Assembly: GCF_023065955.2 (NCBI RefSeq)
Contig: NW_026622808.1
Location: forward strand, 39,816,475 to 39,880,474
Length of the DNA: 64,000 nt
Source of the DNA: Ursus arctos
Taxonomy: Eukaryota > Chordata > Mammalia > Carnivora > Ursidae
Direction: 5' to 3'
Shown: positions 34,699 to 47,094 of the stretch, piece by piece
How positions within the stretch are numbered: the stretch's first letter is position 1
Layout of the letters: each line of letters starts with the position of its first letter
Program-made: the position numbers and the translations under genes
Notes under the pieces: generated by a model
What the model saw: only the letters and a program-made list of their open reading frames with translations
Told to the model about the DNA's origin: nothing
Databases searched by the model: none

Positions 34699-36635
34699 GT
34701 TCGTTTTCTGTGGGTTTTCTGTGGGTTTTGAGCACTCTTTTGGATAATGAAGGTTAGTGTACATTTCCAAGGTCATAGTATTTTAACCATCAATTTATTT
34801 CTTATAGGTCACCAGCTGCAATCCAGTAACAGTATCATATAATATAAAATAGTTGGAGTTCTGTCTTAAGAAGGGTATCTTAATTAGAAAGTTTCTTTTT
34901 AAATGGGTATATATATATGTATTTTTTTAAAAAGTGCTTGACATAGGTTTCATTAGGTTTTAAAAGCTTTGCTCTGACCTGTCTCACTTCTAGCATTATT
35001 TTCAGCTTTGATATTTGGTATTTGTTATATTTGATATAAAATTTTAATTAAGCACAACATAAATCTTTTTTGAAACAACAGGTGAAAAATGCTTGCAGTT
35101 CTGTTTCTTTGATAGTCGTACCTTTAACATTCCTTATGAAATTTAATATTTTCTTAATTTTTGGCATATGAATTTGATTTAAACAAGTGATTATGTAGCA
35201 CCTTCTTATATTTATAATGTGTAGTCTTAAAATTGCCTGAAATAGTTTATTCTATTAATTCTCTTCTGTTACAATTGTCAGAGAAGAAAAGTACATTTTA
35301 AAGCATTATATTGTCAAATCACTCTTATGCATTAGGGAAATTGGACAAATAAATTTGGTGTGATATGCTTATTATCATTTTAGGACTTTCATCAGAACCT
35401 ACCAGTATAAAGTTTATAAGTAGATTCACAATCTTTTTGGTCAGTTAAAACAATGAGTGATAAAAGTTTGGAATACTCCGTTTCAGTACATTCTGTTTTA
35501 TGAAAGTAACTGGATCCATTTTGTCTTTTAAAAATATTTAAAAGGAGAATGTTATTTCAAGTATCTGGTGGCGTCCATTCTGAATTTTGTGCATGGCAGA
35601 TGCCATATTTGGGGAAAGAATGCATAGAATATGCATCACTAATATTGTTCTGGCAAACAGGCATTGGGTTTCAGAGCAGTGAACTATTTTTAGTACATGT
35701 GGTAATTTATTTCATCTAATTAAAGTGAGATGAGAACAGATTTTAACATAGCTGTTACTTCACCACCCTAATACCTATTCAGATTAGTTGAATAGCCAGC
35801 ACACTGAAGTGGAAGTAGAGCCTTAGAAGAAAATCAGTCCTTTAACTAAAGAAAAATATCTTGCTACTTTAGTGCTTCTATTTAATGCATTCTGAATTAG
35901 AATATATTTGCTTGAAATTATGCGATGTCATTATTGAAAAAGATTTGTGCCATCTTTACTGATTTGCTTTTGAAACCTGGCTATAAAATATGTGTTGAAA
36001 GCTTTAAAGAGCATGCATTTTGATCCAGCAATTCCACTTCTGGGTTTTTATATTAAGAAACAAATTGGACAAATATGCAAGGGTATTTGCTGTAATGTTT
36101 TAAAAGCAAAAAGAGGAAAACAGAAATATCCAGTAATGGGGCATGTAGTAAATAAATTATAGCAAGTAAGTCCATGCAAGTGAAAAAATACATCCTTTAA
36201 GAATGATCATACAGATCCAGGTTTTATATACCCAGAGATTTTTCTGTCAGCGGTCAACATTTTACAAGCATTTCTCACAGTTAACATGCAGAGGTACACT
36301 AATCCTTGTAACAAACTAGGTGGCTGAGATAAGTTACATTTTAAATGCTTTATATCCAGCTATAAAGTATTTCTTTTGGATTTGGCTAAATTGTTTTATT
36401 TTTAAAAAGCTTTCATGGGTGATAGAATTTCTTTTCTGTATTGAAAATAACAGTTGCTAGAGATTGCCAATTACCAGGTATTGTAAGTCTTAGTATTTCT
36501 TTCAGATATTTCACCTAATGCAAAATGTAATCATAGGTTGCTGTGCTTTCTGTGTAAACCTTAACTCAACCAGCGGTCATTGTATGTTTTCTGTAGCCTT
36601 AGGGTGGAAGTTGAAAGAATACTAGTAGGTAAAAC

Positions 36636-36780
36636 AGATGGTTTCAACTCCAGGTTCCTCCACTAACTAGCTAGCTATATGCCCTCAGGCAGCTTACTCT
36701 TTAAACTTCAGTTTCCTCATTTGTAAAATGGAATTGACAATATTTAACTGTGGGAATTTGTGGGAATTTAAGGAAATGTT
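36636..36780 (+). repeat. MIR element fragment
   Basis: 'tttcaactccaggttcctccactaactagctagctatatgccctcagg' and 'aaacttcagtttcctcatttgtaaaatgg'. Sense MIR core. Confidence 0.7.
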
Positions 36781-37299
36781 GCTTTTAAAGCAAGAAGCGT
36801 TATTCTGGTATTCGACCAATGTTAGTTTTCATTTCCCTTCTTGCTTGCTTTTCAACTAATGGTTCCATTGGTGTAGAAAGTGGTCTGTGGCCAGTATGTT
36901 TGTTTTGTCCAACCATCATTTTGTGTTCTCAGAGATAGAGTGAAAATACTCACCTTGTTGTAGACTTTCCAGTTTGGGAACAGTTTTGGTATTGATGTTG
37001 GTAGCTATTCTTCTGTTTCCTTCTCTATATTATTGGTATGTATCTTAGTGATTAAGTACTGCATAGGAAATCAACCAGTAAGGATTTTTTAATACTAGGA
37101 AGTTGGGTGCCACCTCATATAGCTAAAGAATGGTGTTTTGAAAGAGACATTCTGCCTCTCATTTGTTGTGTCCTGTGTTTCATTCTTGAATAGATTTGAT
37201 TTGCCTCCATATAATAATTATAATATCAGGACATAACAATGATGGACCATGATTTGACTTGTCTTCTTACTTAAAATCGATTCGAGCCTTCAAACATCC

Positions 37300-37420
37300 T
37301 CTCTTTGGAGCACCTACTATGTACTGAACACTCTTCTCTGCAATGGGGATATAGCAGTTAACAAAGCAGACAAAAGTCCCTACCCTCATGGGACTTATAT
37401 TCTAGTAAGATCTTAATGGA
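37300..37420 (-). repeat. L2 LINE 3' fragment
   Basis: 'ggagcacctactatgtactgaacactcttctctgcaatggggatatagcagttaacaaagcagac' and 'ctaccctcatgggacttatattctagtaa'. Clear antisense L2 terminus. Confidence 0.72.
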
Positions 37421-38029
37421 AGATTTGGTCCCACCTTTAATTTTACCTTCCTGGCTGATACTCTAAACAAAAAATAGAAGTTCCTTCTAAGCCAGAAGAA
37501 TACTTTTGAAAATATATTCTTCTTGTTTTACCTCAGTATCTTGATCATAAAATTGCCAAAAATATTAAAATCAGAAGAGAGTCATTTTTTTATTCTCCCA
37601 GAGTGGTTCCTTTTCCATCTGTGTATAGATTAGATGTATTAGCCTGCTTTGTTTGAGACTGTAACTTTGTGATTAAAACTAGAACATTCAGAAATGTCTG
37701 ATTATAGCACGCTGAATGCACCAGAGGTCATAGATTGGATTCCCATGGGTCTCCATGGTCAGTGACTTCACTTCTAATCTAAGCTCTGTGTCTCTCAGCA
37801 GTTGGCCTTTGACTAGAAATGGCAGTGAGAAAAGAAACAAAAGGCTTCTTGTAATCTATCACCTATTTCATAAATTAAGCCACAAATTCTAGGGATGTTC
37901 TTAATGGAATAGCCATAAGAAGTTATATTCTAGTATTGTGTTAAGTATATTTTAATATTAATTAATGGTTTTAGATATGTTTCTGATTACTTTCCAAATG
38001 GAAAATATCTCTTGATTTAGTTGGTTTTA

Positions 38030-38420
38030 AAACGATATATATTCACAAAAATTTTCGAACAATGTATGACAATACGAAGTTAGTAAATATCTGCCATGTC
38101 TCTACCTCCAGAAGTGACAATGGGTATCTCTGTTATGGATCTTTCCAGAGTTGAATAAATATTACAGCTGAAAATTCATAGCTAAATGTATAGCTATTTT
38201 CAATATAAATGGGGTACATATTATACATACTGTTCTTTAACACCCCTTATATTTACTTAATAGTAAGGAATACATCTTGAATATTTTCCATTCCATAATG
38301 AACCATGCTGCAGTGAACATCCTTATATATACTATATGTAGTCTGCTTTTCCTTTAGAAAAGTACTAGACGTGGATATGCACATTTAAATTTTTGATATG
38401 TGTTACCACAAACAACAGCC
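38030..38420 (-). repeat. Ancient L1 fragment, antisense
   Basis: 'aaccatgctgcagtgaacatccttatatatac', 'aaaagtactagacgtggatatgcacatttaaatttttgata' match the old L1 antisense motif (gctgcaatgaacatcc … gtgcatttaaattttga). Confidence 0.58.
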
Positions 38421-38534
38421 ATAACATTATAAAAAATAATCATATACTCAGTGAATTTATAATCTAACTAAAGAAATAAGATACCTAAATACACATAGAA
38501 TGATATAAAATAGAACATGATTAATTACAAAATC

Positions 38535-38910
38535 ATAGGACACAGAGAAGATGCAGTAAGAAGGAGCAGCATGCTGGAGAAATGAAGACTGCCTTAGAGG
38601 CGATGGGGCTTAACCTGTATCTTACGGAGTGAATAGGCCAAGTAGAGAGAATGGTCATTGAGTTTAGTGAAATATCAACTCAAGCAAAGAATTAGAGGTT
38701 ATAGTGAGCATGTTTCAGCCCTGCAAAGAGGCTAGCCTGACTGTGACAGAGCTCATGTGTGAATTAATGCAGGGACCAAATTATAGCCAAATCCTGGGAT
38801 GTAAAGCTTGGCTGAGACCTTGTGGAGAATGGGGAGATGCTGTAGGATTTTGGTCAGAGAAATGACCATCTCTGTAAACGGTATTCTAATGCATGCCATA
38901 ATACATGCAG
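38535..38910 (-). repeat. L2-like extended fragment
   Basis: 'gagcagcatgctggagaaatgaagactgccttagaggc' through 'gtggagaatggggagatgctgtagg' has the GA-rich texture and phrase order of the upstream part of antisense L2. Weak evidence. Confidence 0.35.
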
Positions 38911-39621
38911 GTGTACGATTATAGATAAGGGTCTACAGCTTAATTGTCAGTCATCTTTAATAAATTGTTGGGCTTATAGTTAGGAATTTTGAGAGCAACT
39001 TGTTGAAAACAAGCCCTAGGATGTCTTTATTGGCTCAGGCAGCATACCACTGGCATATAATCCCAAAACTTTTTTTAAGTCTTTCTCAATGTTGTTCAGG
39101 TACAGTTATATTTTTTTAAGATATAAAAGGCTGTTGATTTTCTTGTTTTAAATATCATTTTTATAACAGTTGTGATTTTAGAGTTTTATATAAATATAAA
39201 TATTACTAAGTATAACTATTGCTAAGGCAACCTAACTAGTGTTTTTATATAAGAGAGCCATTTCCTTGCATCATCTTCATACAATGTCCACATTGTCTTG
39301 GAATTTTGCTATATTTGTTGCAGTTCTCTGAATACTTTAGCAAAGCTTGCTTCATTTTTGTTTCTAATTGGCCAGTGGACAGCCTTGACAAAAGCCCCAG
39401 CCCTCTGCACAGCAGACACGATCCACATTATAATTTAATATGAGCCACGTGTAATAACCAGCATTCCATTTTGGACTAGAGTGGTGAAGAAGTAAGAGAT
39501 TCAGTGACCTCAGTTAATTTTAAAAGTATTTTGCATATCAGTAGATTAGAGCACTCAAAGCCTGAAGAAGTTTTATTGCTAAGGTTGTAATGAGATTTTA
39601 CTTTCATTTTTTTCTTGGTAG

Positions 39622-39702
39622 AAAACCAGGCAAGAGCAAAAGAATCTGATTTGTCAGATACTCTGAGTCCAAGCAAGGAAAAAAGTAGTGACGACACTAC
39701 AG
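39622..39702 (+). CDS. SLMAP: SLMAP exon L: acidic Ser/Asp linker
   Basis: An 81-nt, phase 1-1 exon; acceptor 'cttggtag', donor 'gtgagt'. Residues about 433-459: ENQARAKESDLSDTLSPSKE then KSSDDTT. It is Ser/Thr/Asp-rich with an SP site and acidic serine clusters, so it is a likely flexible, phosphorylatable linker rather than coiled coil. A 133-codon frame on the opposite strand overlaps it but is a shadow. The human protein has Thr where this has Ala in NQA (from memory). Confidence 0.95.
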
Positions 39703-39983
39703 GTGAGTTGTAACCTAATGTTTGCCAATCTACAGATGGTATTGTTACTGGCTGAGTAGTTGAGGTATGCAGGTTAATGTGGGTGGAGATTTCAAAGTTT
39801 GTGTTTGGGGGAAAAGCAGTTTCCATTTTTGAAGTTACTCCCTTGAATCTTGGATATATTGTTAAAATTACTTTCAACTGTCCAAATACGATAACTGTGT
39901 AAATATCAGTTATTTATTTTGAGAGTGATAGCTTGAGGGTGGAGCTGATTACCGTTTGTAATTATCTTTTTTGCCTCCTGCAG

Positions 39984-40043
39984 ACGCCCAAATGGATGAG
40001 CAAGACCTAAATGAACCTCTTGCTAAAGTGTCCCTATTAAAAG
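39984..40043 (+). CDS. SLMAP: SLMAP exon M: acidic linker, probable cassette
   Basis: A 60-nt, phase 1-1 exon, 281 nt after exon L (that intron has no recognised repeat); acceptor 'gcctcctgcag', donor 'gtactt' (suboptimal at +5). It reads DAQMDEQDLNEPLAKVSLLK, about residues 460-479: an acidic start and a short hydrophobic helix leading to the second coiled coil. An antisense SINE starts about 25 nt after the donor. Confidence 0.95.
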
Positions 40044-40067
40044 GTACTTTAACATGTTTTAATGGCT

Positions 40068-40281
40068 TTTTTTTTTTAAGTTTTTATTTATTTATTTGAC
40101 GCAGAGCGAGAGAGAGAGAGAAAGTGAGTGTGCACAAGCATGGGGAACGGGAACGGCAGTTAGGGGAGAAGCAGGCTCCCTGCTGAACAAGGAGCCCAAT
40201 GCTGGGCTCGATCCCAGGACCCTAGGATCATGACCCGAGCCAAAGGCAGCTGCTTAACCAACCAAGCCACCCAGGCGCCCC
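40068..40281 (-). mobile_element. Carnivore SINE close to the exon M donor
   Basis: Antisense full-length copy, from the T-run to 'ccacccaggcgcccc'. The body includes 'gcaggctccctgctgaacaagg'. It begins roughly 25 nt into the intron. The T-run followed by AAG resembles a polypyrimidine tract and acceptor, but is too close to the donor to act as the acceptor for exon M itself. Target duplication unclear. Confidence 0.94.
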
Positions 40282-41960
40282 TTTTATGACATTTTAAACC
40301 AAGGCATCAGATTCACCCTTTGTCATATGTATAATGTGAAGTTTTAAATTTAGTTAAGAGATTAAGACAGGTTCTCTAAAGTAGCAGGAACTAAAATTTA
40401 AAATGTTGGCATTGGTGCCAATGCTTCAAACAAAAATATTTAAATCGTAAAATAATTTGGATCAGTCAAGGTTATAGAAGGGCAAAGTGGTAAGAGGTAG
40501 AACATGAAATGCAGCTGTAATTTTTTTGTGTTTACCTTGATATCTCTGATAGAAGCTCATTAGCACTTTTGACATAAATTAGGAAAAGTTGAAAATATTA
40601 ATATTCTTGAAAGAACTAACTGCCTGTTTGCTCTGTTGTCATACGGTAGCAGTTGTAAATTTCCTCATTTTCTGGTCCTCCTCATCCTCCAGTAAATATA
40701 CCCAGGTTCTTAGGACACTCTTCTAGAAATAGGTAGGGCTAAGATAAGCAATGCATGTAACAAACTTTTACTTGTGTCACTTCTAAGTGAAAACTACATT
40801 TATTTGTTGATAGTGACTTGTTGAGACTGAATTGGGTAGTAAATAAATCAGCATTTATAGAAGTGTTTTTAAAATAGAGTGCCTTGGATGGCTTATTGAT
40901 AAATTTGTGATTATCAGCATTTAGTCTCTTTTATATTGCCTTTTGTATTACAAGAATAGTTGACATACAAGTTCAGCCCTGTGGGTTAAACATATTGTTA
41001 GCAGTAGAGTAACACCAGGCAGCTGTCTGGAATCAGCAAAACAGCCTATGAAGTTTCTCTATGTAGAGATGCCTATGCTTCTGGCTGGGCTTTTAAGGAG
41101 TCTCTTAGTCCAGACCCCAGGTTTTGGATTATGTAAGGAAGGAAGCCTTAGTTTCACCCTGCATAACCCTGCCGCTGGCTTACTTGTCAATGATGGGAAC
41201 TGGGGGAGAATCCCAGATTCTCTTACAGGTTCTTAGTCTAGGCATCCTGGCCTTCTCTTCTCCCCATGGAAACTGAAGCTCACATTTCTCTTTGAGCCAC
41301 CTTTGACTGAATTCCATTACTAAGGGAAGTTCTGAGCATTATTGGCCCAGGCAGCACAATTGTCACTGTCTTTAAGTACAATCATAGTTTCCAGCACTTT
41401 TCAAGCACTCTTACTGACCTGCACTCTTCCCAGGTGACCTTTGGTGTTGATGAGGCATGCTTTTTTCCTAGTATGATAATAGTACATCTAAGTTAATGTT
41501 TGCATAGTCCGGAAATCTCATCTTGGAGCATTTCTGATTCTTCTCAGAAATTCAGTACTGTTACTGATGCTGAAAAACTGTCAGAACCCCTGGGCCTTTG
41601 TGGGAACAGAGAAACAAGAAGGGAGGTGAATGAGTAATGAGCACCTGTCATTCAAAAGTAGCTGTTTTTATGGTCTTTTTTACTGTAGAAATCTCCCAGA
41701 AATCTTTTCAGCAACCAAGTGCAGATTGATTTATAAGTAACATTTATGCTTGTGTTAATTATATTCAGCTGTTATTAGTGCTCTTGTGATTTTATGTGTC
41801 AGTCTGTTTTGGATTTTATTTTTATCCCCTTGCCTACCACAATGCCAGATGTTCAGTAAAACTCAGTTATTTGTTGAATGAATTAATAATAGACCTCTTA
41901 CATCAAAGTTATAAAACCATAAGAGCATTAGGAATGTAACACACTCTAGCCAAGAAGCTA

Positions 41961-42125
41961 AAAGTCAAAGAGCTCTGGGTTCAGTCCTAGCTCTGCCATG
42001 TATTTATAATTTGCCCTTGGGGGCAAGTTGCTTCACCCCTCTGTGCTTCCGGTTTTTTCATTTGTCTTATTGGGGCTTACTGTGAGGATTAAATGAAATA
42101 ATGCGTGTAGATCACTTATTATGCA
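41961..42125 (+). repeat. MIR element
   Basis: 'gagctctgggttcagtcctagctctgccatgtatttataatttgcccttgggggcaagttgcttcacccctctgtgcttccgg' and 'tgaggattaaatgaaataatgcgtgtagat'. A well-preserved sense MIR. Confidence 0.8.
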
Positions 42126-42769
42126 TAACATGTTACGCATCATAATGAAGACCCTGCTAATAAGAATGATGTTGGTGATTGATAAAAGCAGACATATCTG
42201 TTAAAGAGTAGCTTTTCATTAATTAAATAAAATGGTGGTGTTTAAAAAAATATATTTCCTACTATATCTTTTAGGGAAAAGCGGTTGGTGGTGGTGGATC
42301 TTTTCCAATTAATAATGCATTTGTTTGTTTACTCTGCCAGATATCAGGAAAACCTTTTTTTAATCCTTGAATCCCATAGGAAGGCTAACTTGTATCTGTG
42401 AAAGTGCCCATCCTATAGGCTGAGGAGCCAGACTCAAGGAAAAGGGACTGAGGGGGGAGTTGTAGGAGGGAAGAAGACTAGAAAATATGAGGTGCCTATG
42501 TAGGGAGGGTGGGTGGACAGATGCTGCTAATGATTGCTTGGGTGCCATAGGTAAAGATGGGTCAGAGTTTTCCTAACCGTACTTGAAGTTAAGGTGACAA
42601 AAACAAAAACAGAATCCCAAAACTTTCCTTACATTTCTACAGGATTGCAACTTTTGTTAGTGAAGTAGTATCTTTACCAACACCCCTTAAAAGGTTTTGC
42701 AGCTGACTGTTAAGTCAATCGGTGATTAGATATAAAGAAAAATCTCCCGTTAGAAACAGGCATATTTTA

Positions 42770-42941
42770 GGGGCGCCTGGGTGGTTCAGTGGGTTATGCA
42801 TCTGCCTCCGGCTTAGGTCACGATCCTGGGCTCCTGGGATCAAGCCCCACATGGGGCTCCCTGCTCAGCAGGGAGTCTTCTTCTCCTCCTCTTCTCCCTC
42901 TCTCGCTCTCTCAAATAAATAAAACCTAAAAAAAAAAAAAT
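42770..42941 (+). mobile_element. Carnivore SINE, perfect 12-bp target duplication
   Basis: 'ggggcgcctgggtggttcag', 'ctgggatcaagccccacatg', CT stretch, 'aaataaataaaacct' plus A-run. aggcatatttta is identical at 42758-42769 and 42942-42953. Confidence 0.95.
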
Positions 42942-43009
42942 AGGCATATTTTAAGAGTCTCCAAGAAACAGTCACCATAGCCCTGAATGGTTGTTTTTCC
43001 ATTGCTTTT

Positions 43010-43035
43010 CTTTTCTTTTTTTTTTTTTAAGATAT

Positions 43036-43070
<35 letters not shown>

Positions 43071-43242
43071 TTTGATAGATAGAGCATGAGCATGAGCAGT
43101 GGAGAGGAGACAGAGGGAGAGGGAGAAGCAAACTCCTCACTGAGCAGGGAGCCTGATGGGATGTGGGGCTTGATCCCAGGACCCCAGGATCATGACCTGA
43201 GCCAAAGGCAGATGCTTAACTGACTGAGCCACTAGAGCACCC
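43010..43242 (-). mobile_element. Carnivore SINE with expanded tail repeat
   Basis: Antisense copy whose AATAAA tail has expanded into about ten TTTA units near 43031-43073. The body runs through 'gatcccaggaccccaggatc' to 'gactgagccactagagcaccc', whose head is mutated. An older copy with a young microsatellite. Confidence 0.92.
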
Positions 43243-43794
43243 TATTTTTCTTTTGTAAGAATTGTATAAGTTCTTAAAAATAATACATTCTGGCACTTAC
43301 TAGAAACTCCTGGCTTTTGGTTGGTTGTGTGTGGTTATGCATTGTAATCTCTATAATTAGGTTCAGTAGGCTGATAGAACTTTTCTCTTAAATGAAGGAT
43401 ATCAATTATTCGCCATGGTGTTAACCATCAGAGTTGTAGAAAGTAGCCCCTTTATTTTCCTCATTGAAACCCTGTGCCTGACTTCTTGAACCACTATTTT
43501 TAAATTTTATTTTCCCTTTTAAAAAACAGCCAATCTTTATTTAGAATTACAAAGTGTGCTACTTTTCATGTTAGTCATCTAGGATTAGGAAAAGAATCTG
43601 AAGTAGATTAAATATTCACCATGAGATATAAATAAAATGATGATAGCAATAGTATCTTTTTCCTGAAATATTATGTTCAATTTATGCTATTTCTGAAGGA
43701 GAAATAAAGATGTGGCTTGAACCACAGGTTTTTATATGCTTAATCATTTCCCCAAAAAAGGGAAAAGGAAACCGGAGTTCAGTCCAAGTAGTAC

Positions 43795-43930
43795 CTGATG
43801 CAAGTTTGCTCTATGTAAGGAACTGTGCCAGGGACTCCAGTGGTTTCAAACTCTGATAAGACCATCCTTGGGGTTTGAGGAGTTTCTAGTCAAATTGGTG
43901 ATAGGAGAGGTATAGATAATAAGCTGCTTC
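43795..43930 (-). repeat. L2-like LINE fragment
   Basis: 'gctctatgtaaggaactgtgccagggactcc' and 'gtttgaggagtttctagtcaaattgg' fit an antisense L2 3' end. GA-rich sequence up to about 45.87 kb has a similar texture, but I cannot define pieces there. Confidence 0.5.
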
Positions 43931-46067
43931 TTTGTGGTTGTTGCCATGAAGAGTTCAAGAAAGGAGAAAGAATGTCCACAGTTTTTGTGTTTCTTTTTGT
44001 TTATCTTGGAAGATGGGCAGGAAAGGCAATTTGAGGCTCATGAAAGCAGTATCATTTGAGATGACCCTGAAAGTGTGTCATACCACATATGGCCTATTTA
44101 GTGACAACCAATCCTGAATCTGGTTGAGATTCTAGATCCAACTGCCAACTTGCAGGATGTGTAAAGAACTATAGACGTATTCTAAATGAAAGTGGTGGGG
44201 ATACAACAGCAAAATCCAGAAAGTGGAGAATTTTATAGGGCACACAAAAGTAAATTGCAAGGTTTGTAAGAAAAAAGGAAGAAGGATGGGGAAACCTATC
44301 AATTAGATTTAAAAGATGTGTCAACTAAATGCAATGTGTGAACCTTGTTTGGAACTTCATTCACACAATCCAACTCTAAAAGCGTTTGAGACAGTGGGAA
44401 AATTTTAATACTGACTAGGTACTTGATATTAAGGAGTTGCTCATGATTTTAAATGTGATAATAGCATAGCATTACAGTTCTCATTAATTTTTTTGTTGTT
44501 CCTATCTTTAGAGATGATCTCGATATAGATTTTTTTAAGTGGATAGGATTATAAGAAAATCGAGATACATTCTTAGAAAAAGGAAATATTAAAAACCACA
44601 AGCTTAGGTAATATGGGTTGGGTTTGACAAGTATAATTAAAGTCTGTTCACATAATCATTTCAGTGTTTTTAGGTCGGGGTGACTCTTTTGGCAGAATTC
44701 TGTAGCTTCTGAATGCAGAAATGGTATGGTCAGACCTGTATTTTGAGGGGATTTGTTGGATGAACTGGAATGGGTAGAGGCTGGAAATAAGGCAACCAAT
44801 TAGGAGGCTTAGGTAATCATTGAGAGTCTGAGCTAGGACGGTTTCTGTGGAAATTTAAACAGAAGAGCAAAATCCAGTTTGGGTCCCTGTTGTTCTGTAC
44901 TGTATCATCTTTCCTTTGGTAATCTTATCTCAGATCTGTAGGCTTAAGGAACTGAATATGAGAGATAAATGGAAGTTAGATATAATTCCAGCATTTGATG
45001 CGGAGTTACTGAAAGGATGGTAGTGCTATTGACAAAAATAGTATTTCTGGAAGTATGGGTGTCCTGGTGGGGAAAGTGATGGTTTAAGTTTGAAGCAGTC
45101 TTGAACAGGAAGGATGACTTAACAATAGGTTCTGGTTTGCCTGGAACCATTTATGTCCATTGTCCCAGCACAATTATTAAAAGTGCTTCCTTTCACATTC
45201 AAAGGTGTCCCGGCTTTGTATTGTCATCCTAGGGACCAGAGATGCAGTTGGAAGTGCAAGATAGGAAGTAGGACTAGAAAGTCATTTTCATTTATTTCTG
45301 AGACTTTTATTGACCCAGGAAATACAGAGATAAGACACAGGAGGAGACTGCAGTCTTCTAGAGGAAAAAAGATATGTGGATAGTGTAGTAAGTGTTTTAA
45401 TGGGTGTGATAGAAACTTTGGACAGCACAGATAACTTCCTGGCTAGGGGCAGGGATGGGATAGAGCAGTAGTCAGGATGGCTTCCCAAATGGGATAGTTA
45501 AAGGTAAGTGAGAATATGCCAAGAAGGGAAAGGGAGCCATGCATTTCTTTAAAATACTATTTACATTTACAAGTAGTAATAATGTTTAAAGTCAGAATAG
45601 CATCTGTCAGTGAGGAAGTGTACAGGAACACAAGTGTGATGGAGCACAGACTGTGTGGGACGAATGTGATGAAAGATAAGACTTGGTCAGACAGAAGGCA
45701 GTAACATGTTTGGGAATTCTGTGCATAAGGGTGACCATAATAGCAGGGGGAATTTATGGAGAAAGAAAAGGACAGTGGTGGGGTGGACAGAGGAGCCAAC
45801 AAAAGAACCAGTTGTGAAGAACCTGGCTGAAGGGATGGCAAACGGGTGGAAATCAACAGTTAAAGGCTGCTGCCAAAGTTAAATTCACAGTTAAATTCGT
45901 AGTTAAAAATGCCACCTAGGACTGTCTCACATGGCTGCACATACCTATGAGGGAAAAATGGTCCTTCCCCTCTGTGATGGTTGTTCTCATCAGACCTTCC
46001 AAAGGGAGGAGTGGTCATAGTAGAAAGAGGGTGCACCCACCTGGCCAGCTGCCTCAGATCACTTATT

Positions 46068-46196
46068 TAAAAAAAAATAATAATTCCATTCAATTCAATT
46101 AGCCAACATATAGTTCGTCATTAGTTTCAGATGTAGAGTTCAGTAATTCATCAGTTGCATATAACACCCAGTGCTGATCACATCACATGCCCTCAG
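46068..46196 (-). mobile_element. Carnivore L1 3' end, 5'-truncated
   Basis: Antisense: 'ttcaattagccaacatatagttcgtcattagtttcagatgtagagttcagtaattcatcagttgcatataacacccagtgctgatcacatcacatgccctc'. A-tail side faces left (T-poor A-run present), 3' UTR of carnivore L1. Confidence 0.87.
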
Positions 46197-46894
46197 ACTG
46201 ATCACTTCTATTTGTTGATGAGGTAGCAAACATGGCTGCAACAACCTTCGGCAAACATGCATGTGCAAAATAAAATAGGAAGAAGTGCTTTGATTAGGCC
46301 CTTTCCCAAGTGGTTCAGAGTATCTCAGCCATGTTTAGAGCAAAGGTCAGAATTTAAGTTAAACCTCCAGTCACTTTTCTGAAGAAGTAGTGACACGAAA
46401 TTTTATTTAGGATATCTTGTAGGTATTCTGTGTGCCAGGGCTGGTTCATTTAGTGGGTTCTTGTATGGCATGGATCTCTTTACAGAATTTAGCTTTATTC
46501 TGAGAAAAGCTGGCCTGTGGCCCAGACTGTATACACCAGGCAGTTCTAAGGATACATCATTTATGTTAGGGAGAGAACAGATTCTGTTAATCTTAACACC
46601 TCATCATGGTTCCTAAAAAACATTTATTTCTGTTTGACTTACACATCTAAATAAAATGGATTTGGCTCAGAAAGTCTTTCACTTATCTTCATCTAAACAC
46701 TTTCCACCAGTACTCATCACAACACTTTTCACAAGATTGTGAAGTAGATTGATACAGAGAATCCCTTTCCATGACAAAAGTCAGCACCATGAGAGTAGAC
46801 CCAAGCCATAGTAAACTAATGCATTTTCCCACATAACCATATGAAATACAATGTGCCCTTGGTCAACCTTAGCACAAAAAGACTTAGCATTTGG

Positions 46895-47094
46895 GGGGTG
46901 CCTGAGTGGCTCAGTTGGTTAAGCATCTGCCTTCAGCTCAGGTTATGATCCTGGAGTCCTGGGATCGAGCCCTGCGTTGGGCTCCCTGCTCAGTGGAGAA
47001 CAGGCTTCTTCCTCTGCCTGCTGCTCTGCTGCTTGTACTATCTCTCTCTCTCACTCTCACTCTATCTCAAATAAATAAAATCCTTTAAAAAAAA
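46895..47094 (+). mobile_element. Carnivore tRNA-derived SINE
   Basis: 'gggtgcctgagtggctcagt', 'cctgggatcgagccctgcgt', CT/CACT repeats and 'aaataaataaaatccttt'. Flanks ttagcatttgg (46884-46894) and ttagcacttgg (47095-47105). Confidence 0.95.

Larger units (their letters stand above)
34699..39621 (+). other. SLMAP: SLMAP intron K-L
   Basis: A 4923-nt intron with no carnivore SINE. 34.7-36.6 kb shows no element that I recognise. A MIR (36636-36780), an L2 fragment (37300-37420), antisense L1 (38030-38420) and an L2-like stretch (38535-38910) follow. The acceptor is 'tttttttcttggtag'. Confidence 0.82.

Noticed and set aside
39476..39877. 133-codon open frame on the - strand
   Set aside because: It lies antisense over SLMAP exon L and its introns, with no recognisable domain and no promoter. 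The coding signal is on the + strand.
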